From positions 6,878-70,877 of the forward strand of contig DGIS01000034.1 of assembly GCA_002386525.1 (NCBI GenBank): a stretch of DNA of 64,000 bases, read 5' to 3'. This document shows positions 7,584 through 16,767 of this stretch, in pieces. Source of the stretch: Sphingobacterium sp. UBA4616 (lineage in GTDB: Bacteria; Bacteroidota; Bacteroidia; Sphingobacteriales; Sphingobacteriaceae). Below the pieces are notes generated by a model. That model worked only from the letters and a program-made list of their open reading frames with translations. It had not been told where the DNA came from and did no database searches. The position numbers and the translations under genes are program-made. How positions within the stretch are numbered: the first letter of the stretch is position 1; each line of letters opens with the position of its first letter.

Positions 7584-8282
7584 TCAAATCTCCTCCTCGT
7601 CAACAAATTTATAGCCGAGTCCACGCACAGTCTGTAGATAATGTGGCTTGTCCGGATTTGTCTCGATCTTTTTCCGTAAACGAACCACATGCATATCTAA
7701 AGTACGCGTGTTGACATTTGAGCTATACCCCCACACAACCTCCATTAATTCTTCACGTGTAATCTCCCGCCCTAAATTCTGTAGGAAATGAAGTAAAATG
7801 CGATTTTCCAAAATGGTCAATTCAACTTTCCTTCCGTCACGTATCAAGGAATGAATATTCGGATGATGTTCCGTCTGACCAAACTTGTACACTTCGGGAC
7901 TGTTTTTCGGTAAGAAAAATTTCACCTTGTTATCGATCATCGCAATAAGCACATCCATATTGAAAGGCTTACTAATGTAATCAGTCACGCCAAAACTGTA
8001 AGCTTCAATTTTGTCCACATCTTGAGATTTAGCTGTCATCATGATGATAATATTCTCAAACCCCGCTTTGCGCACATCTTCACAGATCTCGTTGCCTTCT
8101 TTTCCTGGAAGCATCCAGTCCAGCAAAACAACATCGGGCCTTTTTTCCAAAATCAAACTTTCAGCTTCATTCCCATTTCCGCTTTGAATGACCTGATAGC
8201 CTTCGGATTCCAATCGATGTTTTACCAAGAACCGTAAGTTCTCATCATCTTCAATAACAGCAACAGTGATGTCTTTATTCAT
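7584..8282 (-). CDS. OmpR-family response regulator
   Basis: The 232-residue protein has an N-terminal receiver domain with the acidic pocket D12/D13, phospho-acceptor D55 in VVLLDWMLPG, the Thr of MMTAKS and the Lys of ISKPF. A C-terminal winged-helix DNA-binding domain (about 135-228) ends in the usual VRGLGYKF wing. It should be phosphorylated by the kinase encoded just upstream (gap 102 bases) and act as a transcription factor. The pair resembles Bacteroidota RprXY-type systems, though the identity of the regulon is not visible. The long terminator at 7479-7523 follows it. Confidence 0.93.
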   Translation of the reverse strand: MNKDITVAVIEDDENLRFLVKHRLESEGYQVIQSGNGNEAESLILEKRPDVVLLDWMLPGKEGNEICEDVRKAGFENIIIMMTAKSQDVDKIEAYSFGVTDYISKPFNMDVLIAMIDNKVKFFLPKNSPEVYKFGQTEHHPNIHSLIRDGRKVELTILENRILLHFLQNLGREITREELMEVVWGYSSNVNTRTLDMHVVRLRKKIETNPDKPHYLQTVRGLGYKFVDEEEI

Positions 8283-8384
8283 AAGTAAATAATTTGTCTT
8301 TTAAATGTCTTATGTAATATCCAGTTTATAACGATAAGTTTTCATGCTTTCTAAACATGGATATTTCATATTTAAATTTATTTT

Positions 8385-10043
8385 TTAAACCGGAAATACC
8401 AAGGTAAAGGTGGTTCCCTGTCCCAATTGGCTTTTTACTGTAATATCACCGCCTATAAATTCAGTAATCTCTTTACAGAAAGCCAATCCCAAACCAATAC
8501 TTCCTTGCTGATTATATTGACTTTTTATTCTATAAAACTTTTTGAAGATGTTGTTAAACTCCGCCTTCTCTATTCCTATTCCTTCATCCTTAAAAGTGAT
8601 AACAAAATTCTTCTTATTTTGTTGTATCGCAATATCCAATATTTTATGCCCCGCTTTAGAATATTTATAGGCATTATCAATCATATTTTGAAACACACTA
8701 CTTAATAACACCGGATCAGCAAGCATTGATGTCCTTACATCAATTTTTGTGCTAATCTTGAAATCTGGATATTTTATTCTTGACGAAGCTACTAGATTTT
8801 CCGTAAACATCTTCAAGTCAACCTCTTCTTTATTTAATTTTATCGTTTTATTTTCGATCTGGCTAAAAGATAATAGCTTATTCATCAAGTTATTTAAACG
8901 ATCTGCCTCCTGATCCAGTATATTTCCATACATTTTACGTTCTTCATCAGAGAGCACCTGCGCACTCTTAATGTTATTTCCAGCAATCTTAATCACACTC
9001 ACTGGTGTCTTAAACTCGTGGGTAAGATTATTGATGAAATCGTATTGCAATTTAAAAAGTCTTCCGTTAATTTCTAAATTTCTATAAATTAAATATAGTA
9101 TAGCAATTAAAATGATGTAAATCAACGATACGCCACCTAAAACAGGCCAAAAACTACGATTTATTTCTTTGGAAAGAAAGTTCTTGCTCGATCTAAAAAG
9201 GAGCTTATAGTCGGCCAGTGCTCCAGGTAAAGGCATCTCTGTTGAAATCTCGTCATTTTCAGGTGTGATAGGTGCACCTACCAAAGGAACAATCTCCACT
9301 TTCTCATAAAGATTAGAATAGCTATTTTTCACCTCCAGGAACATTGGATCGATCTGAAAATTAAACATATCCTGTTCGTAGCCAACGGTATGATCCAAAT
9401 TACCTTCCATAATTGACTTATAGACAATTAAATCGTTGACCCTCGGAATATTGAGATAGGTAATCTGACCAGGTCTTATGGTATAAAAAACTTTTAAGAT
9501 ATCTTTATCAGAAAGTTTGGCATTCGGTTGCAATTTATCAATATACGTTGCCAACTTTACGCCGATATTATTGATCTCTTCAGAATGTAACCCCATTTGA
9601 CCGCGATCTCGTATGGTATTTTTATGCAGCCCAGATCTGGAAACAGTAAAAAAAGTAATCGTTTTCGGTTGAATTCTGAGGTTATTAACGATAAAGCCAT
9701 AATTTAAATTATGATCATTATTGAATTGTAAATCAAAAAAACCAATCTCTCTGACAAACGGATAAGAACTTAATATGCTGTAAGCATATTTACCCGCCTG
9801 AACAGAGTCCAAAAAACCTTGATAAAAAGAAACTTCAGGAATTCTATTTTGAAAAAAATCATTGAAAGGAACCAAAGTCTGATCAAATATCTCCGATTTT
9901 CTATTCGTAAATTCGTTTTTGATATGCGATTCTGTATAGCTACGAGAAAGAAATAAGGCAAATATATACAAGCCACTGATTACGATGAAAAACATCAACA
10001 GTAATCCGTAGTTCTTTCGATAGCTATATTTCTCTGCTTTCAT
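8385..10043 (-). CDS. Sensor histidine kinase
   Basis: The 552-residue inner-membrane kinase has one membrane segment at about residues 12-32, a long extracytoplasmic sensor region of about 270 residues with no recognised fold, and a second membrane segment at about 300-322. HisKA follows with the H-box LTHEFKTPVS, then the HATPase with N-box NMIDNAYKYS, G1 DEGIGI and G2 GSIGLGLAFC. It is cotranscribed with the OmpR-type regulator downstream and begins 12 bases after the stop of an S9 peptidase-like lipoprotein gene, so all three probably form one operon. The signal it senses is unknown; the lipoprotein is a candidate partner. Confidence 0.92.
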   Translation of the reverse strand: MKAEKYSYRKNYGLLLMFFIVISGLYIFALFLSRSYTESHIKNEFTNRKSEIFDQTLVPFNDFFQNRIPEVSFYQGFLDSVQAGKYAYSILSSYPFVREIGFFDLQFNNDHNLNYGFIVNNLRIQPKTITFFTVSRSGLHKNTIRDRGQMGLHSEEINNIGVKLATYIDKLQPNAKLSDKDILKVFYTIRPGQITYLNIPRVNDLIVYKSIMEGNLDHTVGYEQDMFNFQIDPMFLEVKNSYSNLYEKVEIVPLVGAPITPENDEISTEMPLPGALADYKLLFRSSKNFLSKEINRSFWPVLGGVSLIYIILIAILYLIYRNLEINGRLFKLQYDFINNLTHEFKTPVSVIKIAGNNIKSAQVLSDEERKMYGNILDQEADRLNNLMNKLLSFSQIENKTIKLNKEEVDLKMFTENLVASSRIKYPDFKISTKIDVRTSMLADPVLLSSVFQNMIDNAYKYSKAGHKILDIAIQQNKKNFVITFKDEGIGIEKAEFNNIFKKFYRIKSQYNQQGSIGLGLAFCKEITEFIGGDITVKSQLGQGTTFTLVFPV

Positions 10044-10055
10044 AATCGCCAGCCT

Positions 10056-11942
10056 TTAGTCCACAAGATTTTTCGCCAAAAATCGCTCCAACTCATTATA
10101 ATAACCAAAGACATTCTCATCGCGCTTAAAAGTTCTATCTTCATCCTCTTTCAGGATGTATTGCACTGGAATGTTATTATTCTTTAATTTCTGTACAAAT
10201 TGATTTGCATCTGTCACCGAACTAAACCTGTCCTTTCCTCCTTGTACCAATAGTACCGGTATCTTTACTTTGTCTGAATGAAAGACGGGTGATATATTTT
10301 TGAATAATTCAGCCTCCCGGATCGGATTTCCAACGATTTGATACATTTTCTGTACATAAGATTTAAAATAGGGCGGTATATCTCTGAAGTACGTAAATAG
10401 ATTGGTATAACCCGAATAAGACACGGCGCATTTATATAAATCAGAATTAAAGCAAGCGGCATGCAACGCCGAATAACCTCCAAAACCTTTCCCTACGATA
10501 GCGACACGTTCGCGATCAGCAATCCCCTCCTTAATTAACCATTTCACCCCATCGGTAATATCATCCTGAATCTTCCCCCCCCATTCTTTAAATCCAGCAG
10601 TCCAAAACTTCTTACCGAAACCTGTGGATCCCCTATAGTTCATTTGAAAAACCAAATAGCCCCTATTCGCTAAAAACTGTGCCTCATTATCGAAGCCCCA
10701 AACTTCACGTCCGTTAGGCCCATCATGAGGAAGGACAACCATAGGCAGGTTTTTGCGATTGGAATGTATAGGATAAGTTAAATAACCCGAAATCTGAATA
10801 CCGTCTCTAGCAGTATAAGTGATATATTCATTTGGAGAGAGCTCCTTATCTTTTAAATCAGAATTATTATCCGCTAACTTTGTCAACTTTTGTGTCGAAA
10901 AATCATAAAAGTAAATCCCTCCAGGGTTGACATCGGTGTAGGTTTTAATGATAATCTTATTGCCTGAACTGTCAGTACTCAATACCTGATATTCAAAGCC
11001 ATCAATCTGCTTCGCTAATTGATCGTACTTTTGTTTGGTAGTCTCATCAAAGAAATGTCTGTGCTGTCTCGAAGTGGTATAATTTACAAACAACAGCTTA
11101 TTCTGTTCAGTAAAATATCCCCCAGAGCTCACGTCAACATCCTTGTGGCTAAAAAGTTCACCTAATTCTTTGTGATTTGCCAAATCATAGCTTATCAAAG
11201 CCAGTTTATCGCGGTCGACATTCGATAACGCATAGATGATAGCATTCGAATTATCCTTATAACCCAATGGTATAAAACTACTTTCAACATCACAGCGTAT
11301 AATCTCCTTAAATGGTTCGTTATCGGAGCTTCGGTACAGTACCGATTGTTGAACAGAATCGTTGGCTACAGCCATTCGTACCTGACCATCATTAGATACC
11401 ACCCAAGAACTCATATTTCCTGGATTTTGCAAAATCAACTCCCGGGGTCTTCCGTCTAAATAAATCCGATAAAGATCAAAAAATGAAGAATCTCGATCAT
11501 TCATCGCCCCTATAAAACTATTGCCCCCGGTAGTCATGGCATGAATCCATCGAAACCGACCACGAATCGGCTTGATCAATCGCCAAATCTTCTCTGTATT
11601 GATATCGACCGCATACAAACGTAAACTGTCCTGTGCGGATTGCTCTGTCAAAAACGAAATTTTAGAGTTATCGTTCCATGCAAAAGATTTTACATTAATA
11701 TCATTTTGATAAGTAAGCTGCTTCGAGCTATCCTGATGAATCAAATCTATCAAGTAAATATTTTTGCAATGATTGTCGAGACCGATATAGGCTATAAAGC
11801 GACCATTTGGAGAAATCTTAAAGTTTGATTTTTCAGGCTTAGAAAAAAATTGATTTATTGGAATAGGCTCAACATTATGGTGTTGACACCCCAACATGAT
11901 CATGGTGGAAAAAAGTAAACCTATCCAAAATTTCATCCTCAT
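10056..11942 (-). CDS. S9 prolyl-oligopeptidase-like lipoprotein lacking the catalytic Ser and His
   Basis: The 628-residue product starts with a lipoprotein signal (MRMKFW, lipobox MLGC), so it should be anchored to a membrane outside the cytoplasm. A beta-propeller-like region (about residues 40-370) is followed by the alpha/beta-hydrolase domain of family S9. In active enzymes the nucleophile motif is GxSxGGY; here it is GKGFGGY with Gly at residue 486. The loop normally ending in the catalytic His (GEGHGF) reads EDEDRTF, with Arg at residue 603. The Asp is kept (GGKDRF, residue 571). Two of three catalytic residues are therefore missing and it is probably a pseudoenzyme. The frame can begin upstream at a TTG (12005), but ATG 11942 or 11936 places the signal peptide correctly. 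It precedes the kinase gene by 12 bases. Confidence 0.85.
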   Translation of the reverse strand: MRMKFWIGLLFSTMIMLGCQHHNVEPIPINQFFSKPEKSNFKISPNGRFIAYIGLDNHCKNIYLIDLIHQDSSKQLTYQNDINVKSFAWNDNSKISFLTEQSAQDSLRLYAVDINTEKIWRLIKPIRGRFRWIHAMTTGGNSFIGAMNDRDSSFFDLYRIYLDGRPRELILQNPGNMSSWVVSNDGQVRMAVANDSVQQSVLYRSSDNEPFKEIIRCDVESSFIPLGYKDNSNAIIYALSNVDRDKLALISYDLANHKELGELFSHKDVDVSSGGYFTEQNKLLFVNYTTSRQHRHFFDETTKQKYDQLAKQIDGFEYQVLSTDSSGNKIIIKTYTDVNPGGIYFYDFSTQKLTKLADNNSDLKDKELSPNEYITYTARDGIQISGYLTYPIHSNRKNLPMVVLPHDGPNGREVWGFDNEAQFLANRGYLVFQMNYRGSTGFGKKFWTAGFKEWGGKIQDDITDGVKWLIKEGIADRERVAIVGKGFGGYSALHAACFNSDLYKCAVSYSGYTNLFTYFRDIPPYFKSYVQKMYQIVGNPIREAELFKNISPVFHSDKVKIPVLLVQGGKDRFSSVTDANQFVQKLKNNNIPVQYILKEDEDRTFKRDENVFGYYNELERFLAKNLVD

Positions 11943-12102
11943 AATCCCAAATGCATCCTTATCATATATTCCAAATATTGCAATTAAATACGAATTTTCA
12001 TTCAATGCAACCTTATTTTTACAAGATATACCAATTAAATGTAATTTTCAAACTTCTCGCGCTTCCTCCGCTAAGAATCTTTTTTATAGTAGAAAAATAG
12101 CG

Positions 12103-12110
12103 TATTTTTG
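12103..12110 (+). promoter_or_regulatory. -7 element directly ahead of the DUF4286 gene
   Basis: TATTTTTG matches TAnnTTTG fully and lies only 3 bases before the ATG at 12114. If used, the transcript would be leaderless or nearly so. No clear TTG is seen at the -33 position. Confidence 0.35.
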
Positions 12111-12113
12111 TCT

Positions 12114-12404
12114 ATGTTTTTATACAATGTCTCTGTTATAGCAGAAGAAACAATCCATCAGGAGGTTGTTTCATGGATTCAGGATAATATCGTGCAATCC
12201 CAAAAATTTGAAGTGCATTTTCTGGAAATGCTTCAGTCTCCACACGAAGGTATGACCTACTGTATACAGGTTGTACTCCCAACAGAAGAACACATAGTAA
12301 ACTTCCAGCAAGTGCATCTCATCCCATTGCAACACCTTATTTCGGAAGTATATAAAGACAAGGTTTTCCTTTTCGATAGTACGATGAAATACCTAAAAAA
12401 ATAA
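12114..12404 (+). CDS. DUF4286 family small protein
   Basis: The 96-residue product matches the DUF4286 pattern: it opens with FLYNVSVIAEETIHQEVVSW and continues with a ferredoxin-like alternation (EVHFLEML, TYCIQVVLP). Members are small cytoplasmic proteins of unknown function found throughout Bacteroidota. A TTG 6 bases upstream is in frame, but ATG 12114 is the better start. It stands alone between divergent and convergent neighbours, and its stop codon lies in a shared terminator. Confidence 0.8.
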   Translation: MFLYNVSVIAEETIHQEVVSWIQDNIVQSQKFEVHFLEMLQSPHEGMTYCIQVVLPTEEHIVNFQQVHLIPLQHLISEVYKDKVFLFDSTMKYLKK

Positions 12405-12428
12405 AAGAGCTCTTGCGAGCTCTTTTAT
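12401..12428. terminator. Bidirectional terminator between DUF4286 and DUF983
   Basis: ATAAAAGAGCTC (12401-12412) pairs perfectly with GAGCTCTTTTAT (12417-12428) around a TTGC loop. It has A- and T-runs on both sides and serves both convergent genes. Confidence 0.85.
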
Positions 12429-12877
12429 TTTTTTTCTTCGTTAACACCATGACCATCTTCACCGAGGTTCGCTTCATTCCTTTCACGTATCTCCAGCTCC
12501 AATTCATATCTCGGGTCATAACTAATTTTTGGCGTTAAAAAATGAAGCAAAATTAAGCGCGCATATCTAAAATTAAAAGGTGCAAAGATCAAAATGGTTA
12601 CCGCAAGGCCAATCAGATAAAACCAGGGAGATTCGCTTCCTGTCAGAATTGCAATAGCAACCGATACAGTAACAATCTCAGCGACTGATAAAGCATAGCT
12701 CACATACATTGCAGCATAAAAATAACCAGGCTCGACCTCGTATTTAACACCACAATAGGGGCATATATCATTCATGTGCTGCTTGCGCAAGCTGTATACC
12801 TTTCCTACAAATACATCACCAATATGACACTTAGGACATTTGGAATGTATCATTGCATGGAATTTAGATGTAGGCAT
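12425..12877 (-). CDS. DUF983 membrane protein with zinc-ribbon-like N-terminus
   Basis: The 150-residue protein has two Cys pairs, SKCPKCHIG (about residues 13-21) and ICPYCGVKY (about 38-46), that look like a zinc ribbon. Two membrane segments follow (about 57-80 and 85-105) and a charged C-terminal tail. This is the DUF983 pattern, a conserved family of unknown function. It is the last gene of a short operon after an rluA-type gene and a small membrane protein, 7 bases past the latter. Confidence 0.82.
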   Translation of the reverse strand: MPTSKFHAMIHSKCPKCHIGDVFVGKVYSLRKQHMNDICPYCGVKYEVEPGYFYAAMYVSYALSVAEIVTVSVAIAILTGSESPWFYLIGLAVTILIFAPFNFRYARLILLHFLTPKISYDPRYELELEIRERNEANLGEDGHGVNEEKK

Positions 12878-12884
12878 TAAAAAT

Positions 12885-13148
12885 CTATTTTATTTCGTTT
12901 AAAAATTTTTTTGTTACAGGATTCTTCTTGCGGTATTTTTTATACCATAAATAGCCAAGTCCTGCAGCTGCCAGATAAGGTATGACCAGCAGAAACAAAA
13001 TACCATCATTCAGCCCCTTTCCTTGCATATTTCCTTCCTTCGTTCCGTTCTCAGCGTTCAACGTACACATGGCACATTGTCCATAAGAAACAGATGCAGC
13101 TGAGCAGCTTAAGGTAAATATCAGGAGTAAATATTTAAACCATTTCAT
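12885..13148 (-). CDS. Small membrane protein with CAMC motif
   Basis: The 87-residue product has a cleavable-looking signal peptide (MKWFKYLLLIF, cleavage near SYGQ), an exposed Cys pair in QCAMCTLNAENG right after it, and one membrane segment at about residues 49-68 followed by a basic cytoplasmic tail. I recognise no named family. The Cys pair placed just outside the membrane could bind metal or take part in thiol redox. It lies between the rluA-type gene (27 bases) and the DUF983 gene (7 bases) and is clearly in their operon. Confidence 0.75.
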   Translation of the reverse strand: MKWFKYLLLIFTLSCSAASVSYGQCAMCTLNAENGTKEGNMQGKGLNDGILFLLVIPYLAAAGLGYLWYKKYRKKNPVTKKFLNEIK

Positions 13149-13175
13149 AGTACAAAGATACTGAAATTTTAACCA

Positions 13176-13877
13176 CTACCCCGCCAAAGATTCAAATTTA
13201 TCCCAAAAGCCATCTTTAGGCAATGAAGCAACCAATTCCATCTTATCTTTCTTGATTGGATGCGTAAACGCTAATGAACGAGAATGTAAGCAAATACTCC
13301 CCAAAGAACTACCTCTTGGATATCCATACTTATTATCACCAACAATAGGACAGCCCATAGCAGCGAGTTGGGCACGAATCTGATGGGTACGACCGGTCAG
13401 CGGCTCTACGCGCAATAAATAAAAACCATTTAATTCACCTACCAACGTATAATCTAACTCCGCATAACTTCCTCCCTTCACCTCGCGTGGAAACGCCTTG
13501 GTTACCCGTGTTTGTCTATTTCTGATCAGCCAATTAATAAGTTTCCCTTCGGTTTTTCGTGGTCGCTGTCTGACTATTGCCAAATAAGTTTTTTTCACCT
13601 CTCTATCCTGAAAAAACTTGTTCATCCGCTCAAGAGCCTTGCTCGTTTTGGCGAAAAGTATCATACCGCTTACCGGTCTATCTAAACGATGAATAACACC
13701 GACAAAAGCTTCATTTGGTTTATCATATTTCTTCTTTAAATACGCTTTCACCATATCTTCCATCGACATATCTCCCGTTTCATCAATCTGTACAATATCC
13801 CCCGCCTTCTTATTTATCGCTATGAGGTGATTGTCTTCGTAAATAACGTCCTTCTCTGCAATTTCAGTGTGATTCAT
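13176..13877 (-). CDS. RluA-family RNA pseudouridine synthase
   Basis: This enzyme isomerises uridine to pseudouridine in structured RNA. The 233-residue product lacks an S4 domain and has the catalytic motif HRLDRPVSG with the conserved Asp (about residue 66), and [10 protein letters not shown] near residue 165. Members of this length act on tRNA or 23S rRNA; the target cannot be told here. It leads a three-gene operon with two small membrane proteins. Confidence 0.9.
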   Translation of the reverse strand: MNHTEIAEKDVIYEDNHLIAINKKAGDIVQIDETGDMSMEDMVKAYLKKKYDKPNEAFVGVIHRLDRPVSGMILFAKTSKALERMNKFFQDREVKKTYLAIVRQRPRKTEGKLINWLIRNRQTRVTKAFPREVKGGSYAELDYTLVGELNGFYLLRVEPLTGRTHQIRAQLAAMGCPIVGDNKYGYPRGSSLGSICLHSRSLAFTHPIKKDKMELVASLPKDGFWDKFESLAG

Positions 13878-13915
13878 ATTTTCAATTCTTAACGGGCTCC
13901 CCCAATATGATTAAA

Positions 13916-13945
13916 AAAAGGCTCTACGCAAGCGTAAAGCCTTTT
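13916..13945 (-). terminator. Terminator of the mlaEFD operon
   Basis: AAAAGGCT and AGCCTTTT pair around an inner TACG/CGTA stem with a CAAG loop and one mismatch. On the minus strand a T-run follows. It lies 20 bases after the MlaD stop and ahead of the rluA-type gene. Confidence 0.8.
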
Positions 13946-13964
13946 CATAGTTCTATCATTCAAC

Positions 13965-14969
13965 TTACTTCGCTGTATCTGATTTAAGCAGTTCAGCCTT
14001 TTTCGCATCTTCTTTCATTTTCTTTTTGAAGAAACCGCGCAGTAGGAAATTATGCTGCAGCGCTTCCATATTTTCATCCAGCTTTGATGTACTCGAATTC
14101 AAGTTATTAATTGCTGATTTGATTTGATTTGCCGATTCAGGATCATTCAACAAAACACCCACTGCATTATCTTTATCATTTAATCGGCCCGAAGCGTTGT
14201 TCAAATTATTTATCAATGCATTTGCTGTCTGAGAAACCCCCTGTAATTGTGCTGCAGATTGCCGTAAACTAGAGAAAATAGCGGTATCAGTCGTCAAATC
14301 ATGAATCAGTCCCTTATTACTATTTAAAGAATTTGTCAGGGTAACTAGATTTGCAGAAGCCTTATTTGCATTATTCATAGCAGCACTGATGGACAATAGT
14401 GTAGCACGTAAAGTATTCACCATGGAGGTATCCGTCAACATGGCACCAACCATTCCTTTGCCATCGGCCAATCCTCGTGATATCTCCACGAAGTCAGTGG
14501 TAATCTTAGCCAGGTTTTCATTGTTAACCTGCAATGTTTCCATCATTGCTTCCATATCTGCGGTTTTTGCTGAACGCAAAAAATCACCCGTTTCAACAGT
14601 AGGGGCATTCTGCGACCCTCCAGAGATAACAACAATCTTATTGCCGATCAATCCATCCGAGCCTAACTTTGTCACAGCGTCTTTCCGAATATACTCAGCA
14701 GATTTTTCCTCAATCGTTAATACCACCTCAACATCCTGCACGCTCTTAAAGTGGATATTCTTAATAATACCTACTTTGACTCCAGAAAACCATACATTAC
14801 TTCCTACTTTCAACCCAGCGACGTCAGGAAACGAAGTCGTAATCTCGATATTTTTAGTAAATTTCTTTTGTTGGCTACCCAAAATGAAAATACCCGCCAA
14901 TAAAATCAATACGCCTAAAAAAACAAAAACACCAACAATGATTGCTCTTTTATTTTCTGCCTTACTCAT
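13965..14969 (-). CDS. MlaD-like MCE domain lipid-transport protein
   Basis: This periplasmic substrate-binding component of the Mla phospholipid transporter is anchored by one N-terminal membrane helix (about residues 8-30). The MCE domain follows at about residues 38-118 (FPDVAGLKVGSNVWFSGVKVG). The long C-terminal half (about 140-315) is rich in Asn, Ser, Leu and Ala and predicted helical, longer than E. coli MlaD and typical of MCE proteins in Bacteroidota. The 334 residues are encoded 5 bases after the ATPase gene in the order permease, ATPase, MCE protein. Confidence 0.9.
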   Translation of the reverse strand: MSKAENKRAIIVGVFVFLGVLILLAGIFILGSQQKKFTKNIEITTSFPDVAGLKVGSNVWFSGVKVGIIKNIHFKSVQDVEVVLTIEEKSAEYIRKDAVTKLGSDGLIGNKIVVISGGSQNAPTVETGDFLRSAKTADMEAMMETLQVNNENLAKITTDFVEISRGLADGKGMVGAMLTDTSMVNTLRATLLSISAAMNNANKASANLVTLTNSLNSNKGLIHDLTTDTAIFSSLRQSAAQLQGVSQTANALINNLNNASGRLNDKDNAVGVLLNDPESANQIKSAINNLNSSTSKLDENMEALQHNFLLRGFFKKKMKEDAKKAELLKSDTAK

Positions 14970-14974
14970 GTATA

Positions 14975-15748
14975 TTATAGAATAAAATTATAATTATAAA
15001 ACGCTCTTACGCGAGCGTCCTCTGTATCAAAAATCTCTTCAAAAGACCCCTGTCTCTCAAACTTACCGTCTAACAACATCACGATACGGTCTCCCACCTC
15101 TTTTGCACAAGCCAAATCGTGCGTGATAATAATTGATGCTGTTTTATATCTTTCCTGAACTTCGTTGATCAATCCATTAATGTCCAGACAAGTAATCGGA
15201 TCTAATCCTGCTGTTGGCTCATCATACATCATGATTTCTGGCCTAAGAATCAACGTGCGCGCAATACCAATTCGCTTACGCTGTCCACCAGAAAGCTCCG
15301 ATGGCATCTGATTGATGGCCTGAGAAAGTCCAACGCCATCTAACACCTCCTCTACAGCATGATCGATTTCAGATCGCGTCAAATTACGCTTATTACGAAC
15401 CAACGGAAACTCTAGATTTTCACGTACGGTCATACTATCATAAAGCGCACTATTCTGAAAAGAAAACCCTATTTTTAGCCGTAATTCACGCAGTTCACGA
15501 TCATTTAGTTCTGTCACAGAATCTCCGAGTACATTAATCGTACCTTCATCCGGCCTCAATAATCCTGCGATTAATTTGATTAACACAGATTTACCTGTAC
15601 CCGAACGTCCTAATACAACAAGGTTCTCTTCTTTATATAAATCCAAATTAACGCCCCGAAGCACATGGTTATCACCAAAAGACTTGCTAACATTCCTTAT
15701 TTCAATGACCGGCTTCGAATGGTCAATGCTTGATTGAATCTTTTCCAT
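14975..15748 (-). CDS. MlaF-like ABC transporter ATP-binding protein
   Basis: This cytoplasmic ATPase of the MlaFEDB-type lipid ABC transporter has 257 residues. Walker A GRSGTGKSVL, signature LSGGQRKR and Walker B IMMYDEPTAGLD are all intact, and the D-loop and ITHDLACAKEVG switch His are present. It lies between the permease gene (6 bases) and the MCE gene (5 bases). The RKR after the signature is typical of MlaF rather than other ABC ATPases. Confidence 0.93.
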   Translation of the reverse strand: MEKIQSSIDHSKPVIEIRNVSKSFGDNHVLRGVNLDLYKEENLVVLGRSGTGKSVLIKLIAGLLRPDEGTINVLGDSVTELNDRELRELRLKIGFSFQNSALYDSMTVRENLEFPLVRNKRNLTRSEIDHAVEEVLDGVGLSQAINQMPSELSGGQRKRIGIARTLILRPEIMMYDEPTAGLDPITCLDINGLINEVQERYKTASIIITHDLACAKEVGDRIVMLLDGKFERQGSFEEIFDTEDARVRAFYNYNFIL

Positions 15749-15754
15749 AGCTCA

Positions 15755-16513
15755 CTATCCAAAGAACGATAAAATCTGAACAATAATTATTTCCTCAATA
15801 AAAACAAGGAACATCGACGCCACAACAGCCGCATTGGCAGCTTTACCAACACCCTCTGTCCCCTTGGAAGAAAAATAACCACAATAACAACTTACAGCGC
15901 CTATCGTAAAACCAAATATAACAGCACGCAACACCATAGCTCCTAAATCTTTAAATGCTATCGTTTCAAAAACCTGTGTAAAAAAACTCAAAAAGCTCAA
16001 GTCATCTTTACTCATCATACTGAGATAGCCACCTAAAAGACCGATGCCGGCAACATAAAAACAGAGCACCGGAATTCCGATCGTTGTAGCCAATATTCTA
16101 CTTACAATAAGATATTTATAAGGATTGGTTCCAGAAACTTCCATGGCATCTATTTGCTCTGTAACATTCATCGAACTTAATTCCGCACCAATTTGAGACC
16201 CCACTTTGCCCGAAGCTATTAAAGCCGTAACTAATGGTGCCAATGCACGAACAATAGCGATCGAAATTAACGAAGGCAACATCGAAGTTGCCCCAAATTC
16301 CTCCAAAGAAGGACGTGATTGTTTTGTAAAAACAAAGCCCACAATAAATCCCGTTAAACTGATCAAAGGCAAAGATTTGTAGCCTATTTCATAGCACTGG
16401 CGGACAATTTCTTTGAATTCATATGGTGGAGTTACCAATTCGCGCCAAAACCGTAGCAAAAAACGGTGAATATTTGCGAATTCTAGAAAAAAAGTCTGAA
16501 GTTTTTTAGCCAT
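15755..16513 (-). CDS. MlaE-like ABC transporter permease
   Basis: The 252-residue inner-membrane permease belongs to the MlaE family (PF02405). It has about five membrane segments, the conserved block ALAPLVTALIASGKVGSQIG (about residues 90-109) and ELSSMNVTEQIDAMEVSG, the coupling region. It is the first gene of the mlaE-mlaF-mlaD operon on the minus strand. The system moves phospholipid between the inner membrane and the periplasm; direction is not shown by sequence. Confidence 0.93.
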   Translation of the reverse strand: MAKKLQTFFLEFANIHRFLLRFWRELVTPPYEFKEIVRQCYEIGYKSLPLISLTGFIVGFVFTKQSRPSLEEFGATSMLPSLISIAIVRALAPLVTALIASGKVGSQIGAELSSMNVTEQIDAMEVSGTNPYKYLIVSRILATTIGIPVLCFYVAGIGLLGGYLSMMSKDDLSFLSFFTQVFETIAFKDLGAMVLRAVIFGFTIGAVSCYCGYFSSKGTEGVGKAANAAVVASMFLVFIEEIIIVQILSFFG

Positions 16514-16767
16514 TTAAATGATGTCTATTTCAAATTAATGTGTCTTAAAACACGTCTTATGCTGAACAAACACGTAGCAATTCGAGCGGTAAAGGTAAAT
16601 AAAAATATGTATCTAAATTGTCGTTTATGTAAAAAGATCATCAATTTGACTTTCACATAAAAATAATCAGATTTCCAATGTACCGATTAAACCATTTTAT
16701 TCGTTATGCTGTCATAATAACAAAGACTACGGCATAGAGTTTTGTCACACTTTAAAATATTACAGAA

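Noticed and set aside
11943..12005. N-terminal extension of the S9-like lipoprotein
   Set aside because: It begins with TTG and would bury the lipoprotein signal peptide 21 residues in.
14389..14985. 198-codon plus-strand frame opposite mlaD
   Set aside because: It lies fully antisense to a clear MCE gene and has no recognisable domain or ribosome site.
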